Shown: positions 41,823 to 52,503, numbered from the stretch's first letter. The stretch is 64,000 nucleotides of DNA from an uncultured Eubacteriales bacterium (GCA_900539225.1 UQBO01000005.1:34267-98266); one strand, 5' to 3'. Translations and numbers: made by a program. Notes: a model not told the origin generated them from the sequence alone.

Positions 41823-43298
41823 TTATTTGAATTTATCTAGTCTCTTGAATATCTTTTCCTTACCTAATAAGTAAAGTATCCTATCCATTTCTGGTCCGTG
41901 TACTGAGAAGGAAATCATCGCTCTAACTGGCATATAAAGGTTCTTGCCTTTGATGCCTGTCTTCTTTTGTATGCTCTTCATGAATGTCTTGGCGTAATCA
42001 AGTGTGATTTCGTCTACTGATGCAAGCTCTTCTTCGATTGCGTTTGCAAGCACTTTTGCGTTTTCTGCATTGTCGCCTTCTAAGAATTCTTTTGTTTCAT
42101 CTGCAAGTGGAAGCTCTTCGAAGATAAATCTTGCCTTTTCTGGCAATTCTGTCATTAGTGAGATATTATCCTTAAGTGTATCGATTAAAACTTCCATGTA
42201 CTCTTTATTTTCTTTTGCAAAGTCTTCTGTAATTAGTCCTGCCTTAATTAGTTCTTCGCTTGCTTCTTCTCTTAATACATTTATATCTTGATTTCTTAAG
42301 AATTGTGCGTTTACCCAATCAAGTTTGTCTTTGTCAAAGATGCCGCCTGTCTTAGAAACTCTTTCAAAGGAGAACTCTTTGATTAGCTCATCCATGGTAA
42401 ATATCTCTTTATTATCTTCTGGTGACCAGCCAACTAGTGCTAAGTAGTTATTTAATGCTTCTGGCAAGTATCCTTTTTCCTTGAAGTCTTCTACTGATAC
42501 GTCGCCTTGTCTCTTTGATAATTTCTTTCTGTCTTTGTTAAGTACTGTTGGTAAGTGAACGTACTCTGGTTTTTCCCAGCCAAGTGCTTCGTATAAAAAT
42601 ACGTGCTTTGGTGTTGATGGTAGCCACTCTTCCCCTCTAACGATGTGTGTTATGCCCATTAGGTGGTCGTCGACTACGACTGCCATGTGATATGTTGGGA
42701 AGCCGTCTGACTTTAGTAGTACTTGATCATCTATATCTTCTGTGTTGATGGTGATGTCGCCTCTAACTACGTCGTGGAAAGTTATGTCTGTATCCTTTGG
42801 TAGTTTTAGTCTAACAACGTATGGCTCGCCATTTGCAACTCTTTTCTTTGCTTCGTCAAGAGGAATATTTCTACAGAAGCCATCATACTTTGGTATTAAG
42901 CCCTTGATTTGTCTTTCTTCTCTGATTCTGTCAAGTCTTTCCTTATCGCAGAAGCAGTAGTATGCCTTGCCTTCTTCGATTAGCTGATCAACATATTTTC
43001 TATATACATCAAGTCTTTCTGATTGTATATATGGACCGTAGTCACCTTTTTGAACTACCTTGCCATCTTCAATAAAAACGCCTTCGCTGTAGTGTATGCC
43101 TGCCCAGTGAAGTGAGTTTATCAAGTTTTCTATAGCGCCTTCGACATAACGTGTTCTGTCTGTGTCTTCAATTCTTAAGATGAAGTCGCCGCCCATCTTT
43201 TCAGCGAATAAGTAGTTATATAGCGCTGTTCTTAATGAGCCTATGTGCACAAAACCTGTTGGCGATGGTGCAAATCTTACTCTAACTTTTTTATCCAC
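41823..43298 (-). CDS. gltX: Glutamyl-tRNA synthetase
   Basis: 491 residues, class I synthetase. HIGS at 18-21 within APSPTGFVHIGSLRTALYNYL, KLSKRQGD (KMSKS motif) near 255, and the anticodon-binding helical C-terminus. No glutaminyl-tRNA synthetase is seen here, so it may be non-discriminating with GatCAB, as in most Firmicutes. Start is GTG, overlapping the proS stop by 8 bp; RBS AAGGAAG. Last gene of the operon, before the terminator at 41722-41768. Confidence 0.97.
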   Translation of the reverse strand: MDKKVRVRFAPSPTGFVHIGSLRTALYNYLFAEKMGGDFILRIEDTDRTRYVEGAIENLINSLHWAGIHYSEGVFIEDGKVVQKGDYGPYIQSERLDVYRKYVDQLIEEGKAYYCFCDKERLDRIREERQIKGLIPKYDGFCRNIPLDEAKKRVANGEPYVVRLKLPKDTDITFHDVVRGDITINTEDIDDQVLLKSDGFPTYHMAVVVDDHLMGITHIVRGEEWLPSTPKHVFLYEALGWEKPEYVHLPTVLNKDRKKLSKRQGDVSVEDFKEKGYLPEALNNYLALVGWSPEDNKEIFTMDELIKEFSFERVSKTGGIFDKDKLDWVNAQFLRNQDINVLREEASEELIKAGLITEDFAKENKEYMEVLIDTLKDNISLMTELPEKARFIFEELPLADETKEFLEGDNAENAKVLANAIEEELASVDEITLDYAKTFMKSIQKKTGIKGKNLYMPVRAMISFSVHGPEMDRILYLLGKEKIFKRLDKFK

Positions 43299-45012
43299 GA
43301 TTATTCTTCCTTTCCTTTATATATGAAATTATCTTGTCAATGGCTTCGCTCGCATCTATCTCTTCATTTTCCATCTCACGACGAGTCGAATACTCAACTT
43401 TGCCTTCGCTAGCAAGCTTACCTACTGTAATTCTAAGAGGTATACCGATTAAGTCTCTGTCGTTAAACTTAACGCCGGCTCTTTCTGCTCTGTCATCAAG
43501 AAGCACTTCGACCTTATCTGCCAATAGTTTTTGATATATATCTTCAGCAAGCTTATTTTGCTCTTCGTCTTTTACATTGACTATTGTTACGATGGCTTCG
43601 TATGGACATGATGAAATTGGCCAGATGATGCCCTTTTCGTCGTTGTTTTGCTCAACTATGGCAGATACTGTTCTTGATATACCAACGCCGTAGCAGCCCA
43701 TCCAGAAGTATTCGTCCTTGCCATTCTCATCCAAGAATGTTGCCTTCATTGATTTTGAGTACTTTTGACCAAGTTGGAAGATATTTCCGACCTCTATGCC
43801 TCTCTTGAACTCAAGTTTGCCGCCGCACTTAGGACAAACATCGCCCTCAGCTATCATTAGTAAATCGTCTACGAATTCAAATTTATCGTCTTCACTGATG
43901 TTATAGTTCATATAGTGATAATCTTCTTCGTTAGCGCCTATGACCATGTTTTTGATATTCTTAACTCTTTCATCGGCGATAAGTCTATCAGCCTTTAAAC
44001 CGATTGGACCAGTATAGCCTGGGAAGGAGCCCATAGCCTTGATGTCTTCGTCGCCCATCATTTCAATCTCATGCTCTGCACAGCCAAGGTGCTTTATTAA
44101 TTTTGTTAGGTTTAGCTCTCTTGATCCTGGTATGAAGACTACAATCTTTTCTCCTTTTACCATTAGGTCAACTGCCTTAAGGCATCTATCTTTATCTACT
44201 TTTAATAGTTCTGCTAAATCGTCAATAGTTTTAACGCCCTTTGTTTCTACTTTTTCAAGCTCTTTTATATCTTCGCTACTATTGTCATATTTATAAGCTA
44301 CTTCTGCTTTTTCATCAGTCGCTGAAAAATCGCAGCTGTCGCAATATGTGATCACGCCTTCACCAACATCTGAAAGTGCAGTGAACTCGTGTGACTCGTT
44401 ACCACCTATGGCGCCTGAGTCGCCTCTAACTATCCTGTAATCAAGTTCAAGTCTGTCGTAGATGTTTTCGTACGCTTCCCACATGTTCTTGTAGCTAGTG
44501 ACCATGTCCTCTTGAGTCTTGTCAAAGGAGTAAGCGTCCTTCATCAGGAACTCTCTCGCTCTGTTGATACCAAATCTAGGTCTCTTCTCGTCCCTGTACT
44601 TAGTTTTGATTTGGTAGATATTTATTGGCAGCTTCTTATATGAGTTTACATCGCTTCTTACAAGGTCTGTGAAAAACTCTTCAGCTGTTGGTGCAAGACA
44701 AAATTCTCTGTCGTTTCTGTCCTTTAGTTTAAACATCTCTGGTCCGAAGGTATCCCATCTACCTGACTCTTCCCAAAGCTCTCTTGGCTGAACAGCACTC
44801 ATGTTGATCTCTTGAGCGTCGTGTGAGTCCATCTCTTCTCTAACTATGGCCTCAATCTTTCTGATTACTCTGTAGCCAAGGTTCATATATGAATAAATTC
44901 CTGAGGCGCTCTTCTTGATAAAGCCGCCTCTTAATAGTAGTTTATGTGATGCAATCTCTGCTTCGCTAGGATCCTCTCTCAATGTTTTAAAAAACATTTT
45001 ACTCATTCTCAT
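43291..45012 (-). CDS. proS: Prolyl-tRNA synthetase (bacterial long form)
   Basis: 573 residues from ATG 45012, with GAGGAGG 9 nt upstream; a frame extending to 45057 would run into the upstream gene and adds only basic residues. Class II core: motif 2 region YRDEKRPRFGINRAREFLMKDAYSFD, the INS/YbaK-like editing insertion (about 220-385, TKGVKTIDDLAELLK...), motif 3 GCYGVGISRTVSAIVEQ, and the anticodon domain. Overlaps the stop of the upstream ABC gene by 14 bp. Confidence 0.96.
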   Translation of the reverse strand: MRMSKMFFKTLREDPSEAEIASHKLLLRGGFIKKSASGIYSYMNLGYRVIRKIEAIVREEMDSHDAQEINMSAVQPRELWEESGRWDTFGPEMFKLKDRNDREFCLAPTAEEFFTDLVRSDVNSYKKLPINIYQIKTKYRDEKRPRFGINRAREFLMKDAYSFDKTQEDMVTSYKNMWEAYENIYDRLELDYRIVRGDSGAIGGNESHEFTALSDVGEGVITYCDSCDFSATDEKAEVAYKYDNSSEDIKELEKVETKGVKTIDDLAELLKVDKDRCLKAVDLMVKGEKIVVFIPGSRELNLTKLIKHLGCAEHEIEMMGDEDIKAMGSFPGYTGPIGLKADRLIADERVKNIKNMVIGANEEDYHYMNYNISEDDKFEFVDDLLMIAEGDVCPKCGGKLEFKRGIEVGNIFQLGQKYSKSMKATFLDENGKDEYFWMGCYGVGISRTVSAIVEQNNDEKGIIWPISSCPYEAIVTIVNVKDEEQNKLAEDIYQKLLADKVEVLLDDRAERAGVKFNDRDLIGIPLRITVGKLASEGKVEYSTRREMENEEIDASEAIDKIISYIKERKNNRG

Positions 45013-46819
45013 AGCTTTCTTCCTCCTCTTGGTACTCGTAGTTTTCTTTTTGCGCATTGAACATCTTGTAGTAAAGGCTGTCTGTCTTTTGCATTAGATT
45101 TTTATGCGTGTCAAAGTCCTCTACAGTACCGTTATTTATTAACAAAATTCTATCGCAGAATATCGACGAACTCATTCTATGTGAGATATATATCGATGTC
45201 TTCTCTTTAACAAGGTAGTTGAAGTTCTCGTAAATCTCCGCCTCGCTCTTAGGGTCAAGAGCCGATGTTGGCTCGTCAAGTATAACTAGCTCGCTGTCCT
45301 TGTACAAGCTTCTTGCAATTGCTAGCTTTTGGAACTGTCCTTGCGATAGTTTTTCTCCCGTTTCAGAGTAGCCCATGGAGACTTTCGTGTCCATACCGCT
45401 ACTTAACGAATTAATTTTATCATATATGTCAATATCTTTCAATACTTTAGTAACTTTTTCTCTGTCGTAGTCAGCCCTTGATGCAACAGTCTCTGCCACA
45501 GGGAAGTTATATATATTATAGTCTTGGAAGACAACTGAGATAAGTTTTTGATACTCATCCATCTTTATCTTAGATATATCAAGGCCATTAAGCAGTATCT
45601 CACCCTTTGTTGGCTCATATAGCCTAGTCATTAACTTGATGATGGTTGTCTTACCAGCGCCATTCAGACCAACTATAGAAATCTTTTCGCCCTTATTGAT
45701 ATTGAAGGATAAATTCTTTAAAACATAGTCTTCAGAGCTTGGGTACTTAAACCAAACGTCTTTAAACTCAATCGTGTCAATGGACTTAGGCATTTCATAT
45801 TCATATTCTTTCGCCTTTTCTTCTGGTAGCATCATAAATCTATAGTAAGGCTCTGTCATGTTTCTCATCATAATCATGTTAACATAGTTTTGTGAGATGA
45901 TTCTAACTCTTTGGTTAAAGTTAACAAAGGCCGATGTGTATAGAGCGAAGGAACCGATTGAGATTTGCGGGCCAAAAACATTCGATACGGCTCTTACTGA
46001 TATATAAATGTAGCTTAAAGCTCTTGATACGCCGTCTAAGATACCACTAAAGAAGAATGAAAGTGAGTTTATGGTATACATATTCGCTATACCTCCGCTT
46101 ATGTCCTTCATTAATTTATATATGGATCCATTGACCAAATTATGCATTGAGAATAGCTTTACATCCATCATCTTACTATTGTCATAAATAATACTCATGT
46201 AAGCAGAAAATTTTCTGTTTATATCTTCAAGTGAAGCTAAGAAGTCTCCCATCTTCTTGTTCGCCCAAGCGCCTATGACAAAGTTTAGGCACGCTACTAA
46301 AAGAAGTATTACACCTAAAACCCAGGAAAAGCTAAAGGCGATTACCGCTAAGAATATTACTACAACGAATGAAACAAATACTTCCGCAGCTATTTGAACG
46401 AAGTTTGCTAGAGGTGATTGAGTGCTCATGATGAAGTCCGCTTGGTCCTTAAGATTCATGTAGTCTTTATTTTCAAGCATTGAATAATCAAGCTTCATAG
46501 TCTTTTCGCATATATTGTAGCGAATTTTTTGTTGCACGCCAGGGATGTCTACGTTATTGATGTAGTTGTTGACGTAGCCAGGTATCTTTGCTAAGACAAC
46601 GTTTGCAAGCACCAAAAGTACTACGTAAGTCACTATCTCAAAGCCAGCGCCATTCATTACTGAGTCAATAACTAGTTTTGGTAAGAATACATTTATCATC
46701 AATAGTCCTGCTGATGACAATGAGGCCAGTAAGATTAAAAATACTGTTTTCTTGGAGTATTCCCAAATTGATTTAATCATGAAGCCGTATATCTTCATGT
46801 GTTCTTTAAAGTTCTTCAT
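44999..46819 (-). CDS. ABC exporter half-transporter, partner 2
   Basis: 606 residues: six membrane helices (about 15-310) fused to an ATPase domain. Walker A GLNGAGKTT, signature LSQGQFQKLA (variant of LSGGQ), Walker B LVILDEPTSALD, switch His in YISHRMSS. Follows partner 1 by 2 bp, so likely a heterodimer of the type IV ABC exporter (LmrCD/BmrCD-like) class. Substrate unknown: lipid, peptide or drug. Confidence 0.9.
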   Translation of the reverse strand: MKNFKEHMKIYGFMIKSIWEYSKKTVFLILLASLSSAGLLMINVFLPKLVIDSVMNGAGFEIVTYVVLLVLANVVLAKIPGYVNNYINNVDIPGVQQKIRYNICEKTMKLDYSMLENKDYMNLKDQADFIMSTQSPLANFVQIAAEVFVSFVVVIFLAVIAFSFSWVLGVILLLVACLNFVIGAWANKKMGDFLASLEDINRKFSAYMSIIYDNSKMMDVKLFSMHNLVNGSIYKLMKDISGGIANMYTINSLSFFFSGILDGVSRALSYIYISVRAVSNVFGPQISIGSFALYTSAFVNFNQRVRIISQNYVNMIMMRNMTEPYYRFMMLPEEKAKEYEYEMPKSIDTIEFKDVWFKYPSSEDYVLKNLSFNINKGEKISIVGLNGAGKTTIIKLMTRLYEPTKGEILLNGLDISKIKMDEYQKLISVVFQDYNIYNFPVAETVASRADYDREKVTKVLKDIDIYDKINSLSSGMDTKVSMGYSETGEKLSQGQFQKLAIARSLYKDSELVILDEPTSALDPKSEAEIYENFNYLVKEKTSIYISHRMSSSIFCDRILLINNGTVEDFDTHKNLMQKTDSLYYKMFNAQKENYEYQEEEESYENE

Positions 46820-46821
46820 AT

Positions 46822-48603
46822 TTAGGCCTCCTTAGTATAGTATTTACCTTGTATAGTGAACATTTCGTAATATTCACCCTTCTTCTTCATAAGATCATCG
46901 TGAGTACCCTCTTCGAAGATCTTTCCACCCTTTAATAAGATGATTCTATCGCAGAACTTTGTCGATGAAAGTCTATGTGAGATGTATATCGAGGTTCTGT
47001 CCTCTCTTAAGTCATTTAGCTTTGAATAAATTTCGTGCTCAGCAAGTGCATCGAGGTTTGCTGTTGGCTCATCAAGTATAAGTATAGGTGAGTCCTTATA
47101 CACAGCTCTCGAGATGGCAAGTTTTTGTTCTTGTCCGCCCGATAGTTCAAGAGCGTCCTTAGCAACTTCATGAGACATGTTTCTTTCGTAAGCGTTTTTC
47201 TCTTCTTCGATACGCTCCTTAAGTCCCACGTCCTCAATTGCTCTCTTTGCTCTTTCCAAGTCATAAGTTTCATGCATAGAAATATTATTACCAAGTGTAT
47301 ACGGATAGATATTTACCTGTTGGAATATGCAGGCAAACATCTTATATAGCTCTTCTTCCTTGAACTCGTTGATGTTTACGCCATTAAGAAGTATCTCGCC
47401 TTCGTCCGGTCTATATAATCTTACAAGTAAATTGATTATAGTTGACTTACCCTCACCATTGTTACCAACTAGGGCAATGGTTTCGTTCTTGGCTATCTTA
47501 AAGCTTAAATTATCAAGCACTTTCTTATCTGTATTTGGATAAGCAAAAGTAACATTTTTAAACTCAATATCAACAGCGCCACTAAGCCTATCTCTATCGC
47601 CGTGGGTTATATTTAGTTTATCTGTTTCAAGTAAATCATAAAGATTTTCTACATATATAGTTTGATTAACTACGTAAAATTCATAGTCTTCTATAGCCCT
47701 ATCGGCCAATAAAACAAATTGCAGCATAAGTGTTAGATACATCAAAAAGCTACCAGTATCGACTGAGCCGTTTTTAAAGCTAAGTATAAGTGTGTAAGCA
47801 AAAATGCCCTGAGCAATAATTAAAATTATTACTGATAAAAGACTCTTTCTAAAAGTTTTATTCACAGCTCTTAGACTAAAACTCTTTCTCTTATCAATAA
47901 CGTTTTTATAAGCATTAAGTATCATGTCTTTTAAATTAAAAAGCCTTATTTCTTTACCAGATTTAAAATCACCAGCAGTTTTATTGTAGTATCTAATCTC
48001 ATCACTTATTTTATTTATCTCGGCGTCGTTGTCTATAACTTCTTTGTTAGCTTGTCTTTGTGCGTAGGCATAAGTAATTGCATATAAAAGTAGTAGTGCT
48101 CCTGTTAATGGTGATAAAGCCGTAATCACTCCGCCAATAAGTATTAGTGAGAGAATTATAGGTGCGATTCTGGCAAACTCTCTAAGCATGCCAGTAACTC
48201 CGCCCCAGTCTCCGCTTGTTGCTTCAAATGCCATGCCATACATTTTAAAGATAGATCTGTCACTTATGTATTTATAGTCGACAGACGCCATCTTTTTATT
48301 TTGCTCATTCATTAGCTCAAATCTTGTTTTGTTAGCTACTACTATTACTTGATTTGAGCAGTAAAGGCTCACGCCCTCAACTAAGAACTCCAAGACAAAA
48401 AAGCCAAGTGAGATTAGTAAAATCCTTCTAATCGCGTCTGTACCAGGATTTTCTACGACTCCAACTATTAGCTTAGGCATTAGTGATAAAACTAGTGGAG
48501 CAAAGGCCCCTAAGATGCAGGCAAATAAGATGTATAAAATCATCTTCCTGTCTGTTCTAATAGCGTCCCCAAGCAGGCGCTTCAGTGTTTTTGTGTACTT
48601 CAT
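46822..48603 (-). CDS. ABC exporter half-transporter, partner 1
   Basis: 593 residues, membrane domain plus ATPase. Walker A GNNGEGKST, signature LSGGQEQKLA, Walker B ILILDEPTANLD, ISHRLSS. Its Walker B is followed by ANLD where partner 2 has SALD. Lies 10 bp behind the beta-CASP hydrolase gene and 2 bp before partner 2. Related in layout to the damaged pair at 52572-56120. Confidence 0.9.
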   Translation of the reverse strand: MKYTKTLKRLLGDAIRTDRKMILYILFACILGAFAPLVLSLMPKLIVGVVENPGTDAIRRILLISLGFFVLEFLVEGVSLYCSNQVIVVANKTRFELMNEQNKKMASVDYKYISDRSIFKMYGMAFEATSGDWGGVTGMLREFARIAPIILSLILIGGVITALSPLTGALLLLYAITYAYAQRQANKEVIDNDAEINKISDEIRYYNKTAGDFKSGKEIRLFNLKDMILNAYKNVIDKRKSFSLRAVNKTFRKSLLSVIILIIAQGIFAYTLILSFKNGSVDTGSFLMYLTLMLQFVLLADRAIEDYEFYVVNQTIYVENLYDLLETDKLNITHGDRDRLSGAVDIEFKNVTFAYPNTDKKVLDNLSFKIAKNETIALVGNNGEGKSTIINLLVRLYRPDEGEILLNGVNINEFKEEELYKMFACIFQQVNIYPYTLGNNISMHETYDLERAKRAIEDVGLKERIEEEKNAYERNMSHEVAKDALELSGGQEQKLAISRAVYKDSPILILDEPTANLDALAEHEIYSKLNDLREDRTSIYISHRLSSTKFCDRIILLKGGKIFEEGTHDDLMKKKGEYYEMFTIQGKYYTKEA

Positions 48604-48613
48604 TTTTCTCCTC

Positions 48614-50203
48614 CTACGAGTTAAGCTCCTTATTGACGTTAACTAAGGCAAGCTCTGCCTCGTCAAGTGCGTCCTTAAGCTTCTTACTCTTCTTTAAGTG
48701 TTCCTTCGTATATAATTTATTTGAGCTCATAACTATGTTTGAGAAAGCGGCTAATAGATTGTCAAAGCTCTTCTTAAGCTCTTCTTCACCAGCGAGCTTG
48801 TTCTTATGAACATCTATCCTTGCGCTTTCGCCAAGCTTTGGTGCGTAAACCTCAAGGCCTTGGTCTCTAGCTATCTTTTGCTTTAAAATTTCTTGTGCAT
48901 CGCTCTCGCCATGAACCAAGAAAACTTTCTTAGGCTTTCTTTCATAAGCATCTAGCCATTTTAATAGCATATTTTGATCAGCATGTGCAGAAAAACCTTG
49001 TAAGTCATAAACTTCTAGACCCACGTCCACCATTTGACCAAAGAGCTTAACTCTTCTCACACCATTAAGAATGATGCGGCCTAAGGAGCCTTCTGCTTGG
49101 TAGCCAACTATGATAAGTGAATTCCTCTTATCCCAAAGACAGTTCTTTAAGTGATGCCTTATTCTGCCTGCTGTCATCATGCCTGATGATGCGATGATGA
49201 CCTTTGGCGCCTCGTCCACATTAAGCGCCTTCGAGTCCTCTGTTTCACGGATGTACTTTAAGTGCTTAAACATAAGCGGGTCGTCGCCCGACTTTAATAG
49301 CTTTTGTGTATCCTCATCCAAAATATCGTAGTTACGCATAAATACTTCTGTCGCGTCAACCGCCATCGGCGAATCAAGAAAAACTCTTACGTTTTGATTC
49401 TTTCTCTTCTCGAACTCTTTGTTAAGTAAATATATAAGTTCTTGGCTCCTACCAACTGCAAAGCTTGGTATTAGAACGGTTCCGCCTCTGGCAACAGTCT
49501 TATCTATAATATCAATAAGCTTTTGGGTGCTGTCCATAAGTTTTTCGTGATTACGATTGCCATAAGTTGATTCCATAATGACATAGTCAGCGTCCTTGAT
49601 AAATGTCGGATCCTTTAGTAGAGGCCTGTCCGGCATACCAAGGTCACCAGAAAATACAAGTTTAGTCTCTTTACCATCTTCATTTATGTAAACTTCTAAA
49701 ATGGCTGAGCCAAGTATATGACCTGCATCTCTAAAGATGATTTTGATCCCATCAAAGAGCTCTACTTCTTCACCATAAGCGTAGCCCCTTAAAAGCTTTA
49801 TGGTCTCGTCAACGTCTACGTCTGTGTAAAGCGGCTCAACTGGGTCAAGGCCTTGACGAAGATTCTTCTTAGTCTCAGTCTCAGCGTCTTGCATACCAAT
49901 CTTGGCTGAATCGTAGAGCATGACTGGCGCTAGGTCCATAGTCGCCTTAGTCATGATGACTTCGCCGTCGTAGCCGTCCTTGACCATCTTCGGTAGCCTT
50001 CCTATGTGATCGATGTGTGCGTGAGTGATTAAAACCTTGTCAATGTCCCTTACATTGTAGTCAAAGGGCCTTTTGTTCAGCTCTTCAAGGTCATTACTGC
50101 CTTGAAACATGCCACAGTCTATGACTATCTTCTTACCACAGGCTTCAAGCAAATAGTTGGAGCCGGTTACTTCTTGTGCCGCGCCTAAAAAACTTATCTT
50201 CAT
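48614..50203 (-). CDS. Metallo-beta-lactamase / beta-CASP nuclease-like protein
   Basis: 529 residues. MBL fold with HAHIDHIGRLP (metal site, near 61-71), GHILGSA and SGDLGM; beta-CASP part ESTYGNRNHE, PSFAVGRSQELIYLL, SSGMMTAGRIRHHL; and a final FSAHADQ. This is the YSH1/CPSF73-like RNase group of bacteria; RNA processing is plausible but unproven. The last 65 residues (helical, Lys-rich) are an extra. Start overlaps the thiI stop by 4 bp. Confidence 0.9.
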   Translation of the reverse strand: MKISFLGAAQEVTGSNYLLEACGKKIVIDCGMFQGSNDLEELNKRPFDYNVRDIDKVLITHAHIDHIGRLPKMVKDGYDGEVIMTKATMDLAPVMLYDSAKIGMQDAETETKKNLRQGLDPVEPLYTDVDVDETIKLLRGYAYGEEVELFDGIKIIFRDAGHILGSAILEVYINEDGKETKLVFSGDLGMPDRPLLKDPTFIKDADYVIMESTYGNRNHEKLMDSTQKLIDIIDKTVARGGTVLIPSFAVGRSQELIYLLNKEFEKRKNQNVRVFLDSPMAVDATEVFMRNYDILDEDTQKLLKSGDDPLMFKHLKYIRETEDSKALNVDEAPKVIIASSGMMTAGRIRHHLKNCLWDKRNSLIIVGYQAEGSLGRIILNGVRRVKLFGQMVDVGLEVYDLQGFSAHADQNMLLKWLDAYERKPKKVFLVHGESDAQEILKQKIARDQGLEVYAPKLGESARIDVHKNKLAGEEELKKSFDNLLAAFSNIVMSSNKLYTKEHLKKSKKLKDALDEAELALVNVNKELNS

Positions 50204-51357
50204 AGTAATTCTCCTTTTTTATAAATATCTTCTACAATTGCGTCTATATCTACCTTTTCTTCTTCGCATTTAACATCAGCGATTAGTGGTCTCGTTTGTG
50301 GATGGTCGGGCGAAAATACTGAGCAGCAGTCATCGAATGGCTCTATCGATTTTTCATAAGTGCCTATCTTTTTCGCTATGTCAATGATGTCAAGTTTATC
50401 GAAAGCTATGAGCGGTCTAAAGATGACCATGTCTGTCGCATCTTCTATCGCTTTAATGCCATACATTGTCTGAGACGCGACTTGACCAATATTCTCCCCT
50501 GTAATGATGGCGTCGTAACCCTTGTCATGAGCGAGCTTTTTCGCAACGCGCATCATTATCCTTCTTGAAACAACCGTTGTGTACGAAACGTTCATATTTT
50601 GATTTATGGCTGTGTATGCGTCAAGCATGTTATATGAATATAATTTTATATCACCAGTGTAGCTAGAGACTATGTCTCTAAGGCCTTTAACCTTGTCAAG
50701 CGCTTGAAGCGAGGTAAATGGATATGAGTGAAAATGTATCGCGTCGACCTTAACGCCGCGCTTCGCCATCATATATAGAGCGACTGGACTGTCTATACCG
50801 CCTGATAATAGGCAAAGTGCCTTGCCGTTGGTCGCCTTTGGCATGCCGCCAAGCGCCTTGTGCTTTTCTACTGAAACGTAGGCAAACTTCCTTATATCAA
50901 CGTAAACTTCATGTTCGGGCGTATGCACGTCAACTTTTAGTCCGTCCGTATTTGTGAGTATGGCAGCTCCTATATCCCTTGATAGCTCCATAGAATTAAG
51001 CGGGAACTTCTTGTCCGCTCTTGTTGATGCTGCCTTGAACGTGCCTTTTAAATCCTTTTCCTTCACTAGGTCAATAGCGAGGCGCCTGATCACTTCGATA
51101 TCTTTTTCACATCTATAAGCCTTTCTGATCCAAACAATTCCGAAGACCTTTTTTAAGGCTTCAATTGCTTTTTCAGATTTTGCATCGTCTATCTCAATAA
51201 TAATCTTGCCGATATCATTATAAAGGCTGTCGTAGCCGATGTCCTTCATGTTCTTATCGATGTTTGAGATAAGTTTTTGCTCGAAGTACCTTCTATTGCC
51301 GCCCTTTAGGTGCATCTCGCCCTCACTGATTATCAAATATACTTTATCCGTCATCAT
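50200..51357 (-). CDS. thiI: tRNA 4-thiouridine synthase
   Basis: 385 residues. N-terminal ferredoxin-like and THUMP domains (about 1-165), then PP-loop SGGIDSPVA (about 184-192) for uracil-8 adenylation, and the AANH domain ending DDCCSVFSPDHP. No C-terminal rhodanese domain, as usual in Firmicutes, where the paired cysteine desulfurase passes sulfur directly. Overlaps that gene by 4 bp. RBS GGAGTG; two adjacent ATGs (51357, 51354) are possible. Confidence 0.96.
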   Translation of the reverse strand: MMTDKVYLIISEGEMHLKGGNRRYFEQKLISNIDKNMKDIGYDSLYNDIGKIIIEIDDAKSEKAIEALKKVFGIVWIRKAYRCEKDIEVIRRLAIDLVKEKDLKGTFKAASTRADKKFPLNSMELSRDIGAAILTNTDGLKVDVHTPEHEVYVDIRKFAYVSVEKHKALGGMPKATNGKALCLLSGGIDSPVALYMMAKRGVKVDAIHFHSYPFTSLQALDKVKGLRDIVSSYTGDIKLYSYNMLDAYTAINQNMNVSYTTVVSRRIMMRVAKKLAHDKGYDAIITGENIGQVASQTMYGIKAIEDATDMVIFRPLIAFDKLDIIDIAKKIGTYEKSIEPFDDCCSVFSPDHPQTRPLIADVKCEEEKVDIDAIVEDIYKKGELL

Positions 51358-52487
51358 TTCTTTACACTCCTAATAAATTTAACCGCTTTTTTAATGAGTT
51401 CCGCCGCCTTTAAGACCTCTTCTTCAGTATTCATCTCAGAAAATGAAATTCTTACCGTCTCTTCAGCCTCTTTTTCGCCATATCCATAGCCCTCTAAAAC
51501 TCTCCTGTGCTTTTTTTGTTTCGATGAGCAAGCAGATGACGTCGATATGTAGATCTCATCTTGCTCTAAGATGTGTACCAAGACCTCGGCCTTGATATTA
51601 TCAAAGGCAACTGACAAAACATATGGCGAATAGCCCTCGCCCTCTGAATGAAAGTGAACGCCGTCAAGCTCCTTTAGGCTCTCTATCATTTTATTTTTTA
51701 AATTATTTACATATTTATAATTATTTTCAAGATTTTTATCCAAAATTTTAACAGCTTCAGCAAGAGCTAAAACACCCGGAACATTTTCAGTACCTGCTCT
51801 TAGAGAAAATTCTTGCTCGCCGCCATAGATAAGCGGCTTAACTAAGTTATTATCACGAGCGTATAAACAGCCAATGCCCTTAGGCGCGTGAACCTTGTGA
51901 CCTGACATAGAAAGAAAATCGATATTGCCTTCGCTTAGGTCAATACGAAGCTTGCCAAAGGCTTGAACCGCGTCAGTCGCAAAAATTATATCTGGGTAAA
52001 GTCTCTTTACTTCACGAGAAATGCTTTCTACGTCTATGATGCTGCCCACTTCGTTGTTGACATGCATAAGTGAAACAAAGCCAAATCCATTATCAAGCTT
52101 AGCTAGAACATCATCTAAAGTGATTTGTCCTTCCTTCGGATGAATTTTAATCACTTCAAAACCATTTGCAATTAAATTATCGATAGGCTTGTTCATCGCT
52201 TGATGCTCGACCGCCGTAGTCAAAATTTTCTTCTTCTTTATATCCTTAATCGAATTTACAATAATGTTGTTCGCCTCACTTGCGCAAGACGTAAAAATGA
52301 TTTCGCCAGACTTGATATTAAGAAAATTTTTGATGACGCTCCTCGACTCTTCAAAGTCATTTCTTAGTAAAAAGCCTGCCTTATGTATGCTCGATGGATT
52401 CGCATAAGTTTCTTCAAACGCATGAAGCGCCGCATCCATCGCCTCTTTATATACTTTTGTTGTTGCACAATTATCTAAATAAATCAT
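51354..52487 (-). CDS. Cysteine desulfurase (NifS/IscS-like, ThiI partner)
   Basis: 377 residues from ATG 52487 (MIYLDNCATTKV), which has GTGAGG upstream; the longer frame to 52562 passes through the promoter. PLP enzyme releasing sulfur from cysteine: LDNCATT, ATDAVQAFGK, PLP lysine in SGHKVHAPKG, active Cys in SSACSSKQ. Coupled with thiI, so sulfur is most likely for s4U8 in tRNA (compare NifZ/ThiI of B. subtilis), not the main Fe-S supply. Confidence 0.93.
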   Translation of the reverse strand: MIYLDNCATTKVYKEAMDAALHAFEETYANPSSIHKAGFLLRNDFEESRSVIKNFLNIKSGEIIFTSCASEANNIIVNSIKDIKKKKILTTAVEHQAMNKPIDNLIANGFEVIKIHPKEGQITLDDVLAKLDNGFGFVSLMHVNNEVGSIIDVESISREVKRLYPDIIFATDAVQAFGKLRIDLSEGNIDFLSMSGHKVHAPKGIGCLYARDNNLVKPLIYGGEQEFSLRAGTENVPGVLALAEAVKILDKNLENNYKYVNNLKNKMIESLKELDGVHFHSEGEGYSPYVLSVAFDNIKAEVLVHILEQDEIYISTSSACSSKQKKHRRVLEGYGYGEKEAEETVRISFSEMNTEEEVLKAAELIKKAVKFIRSVKK

Positions 52488-52503
52488 AAACCTCACCACT
52501 TCT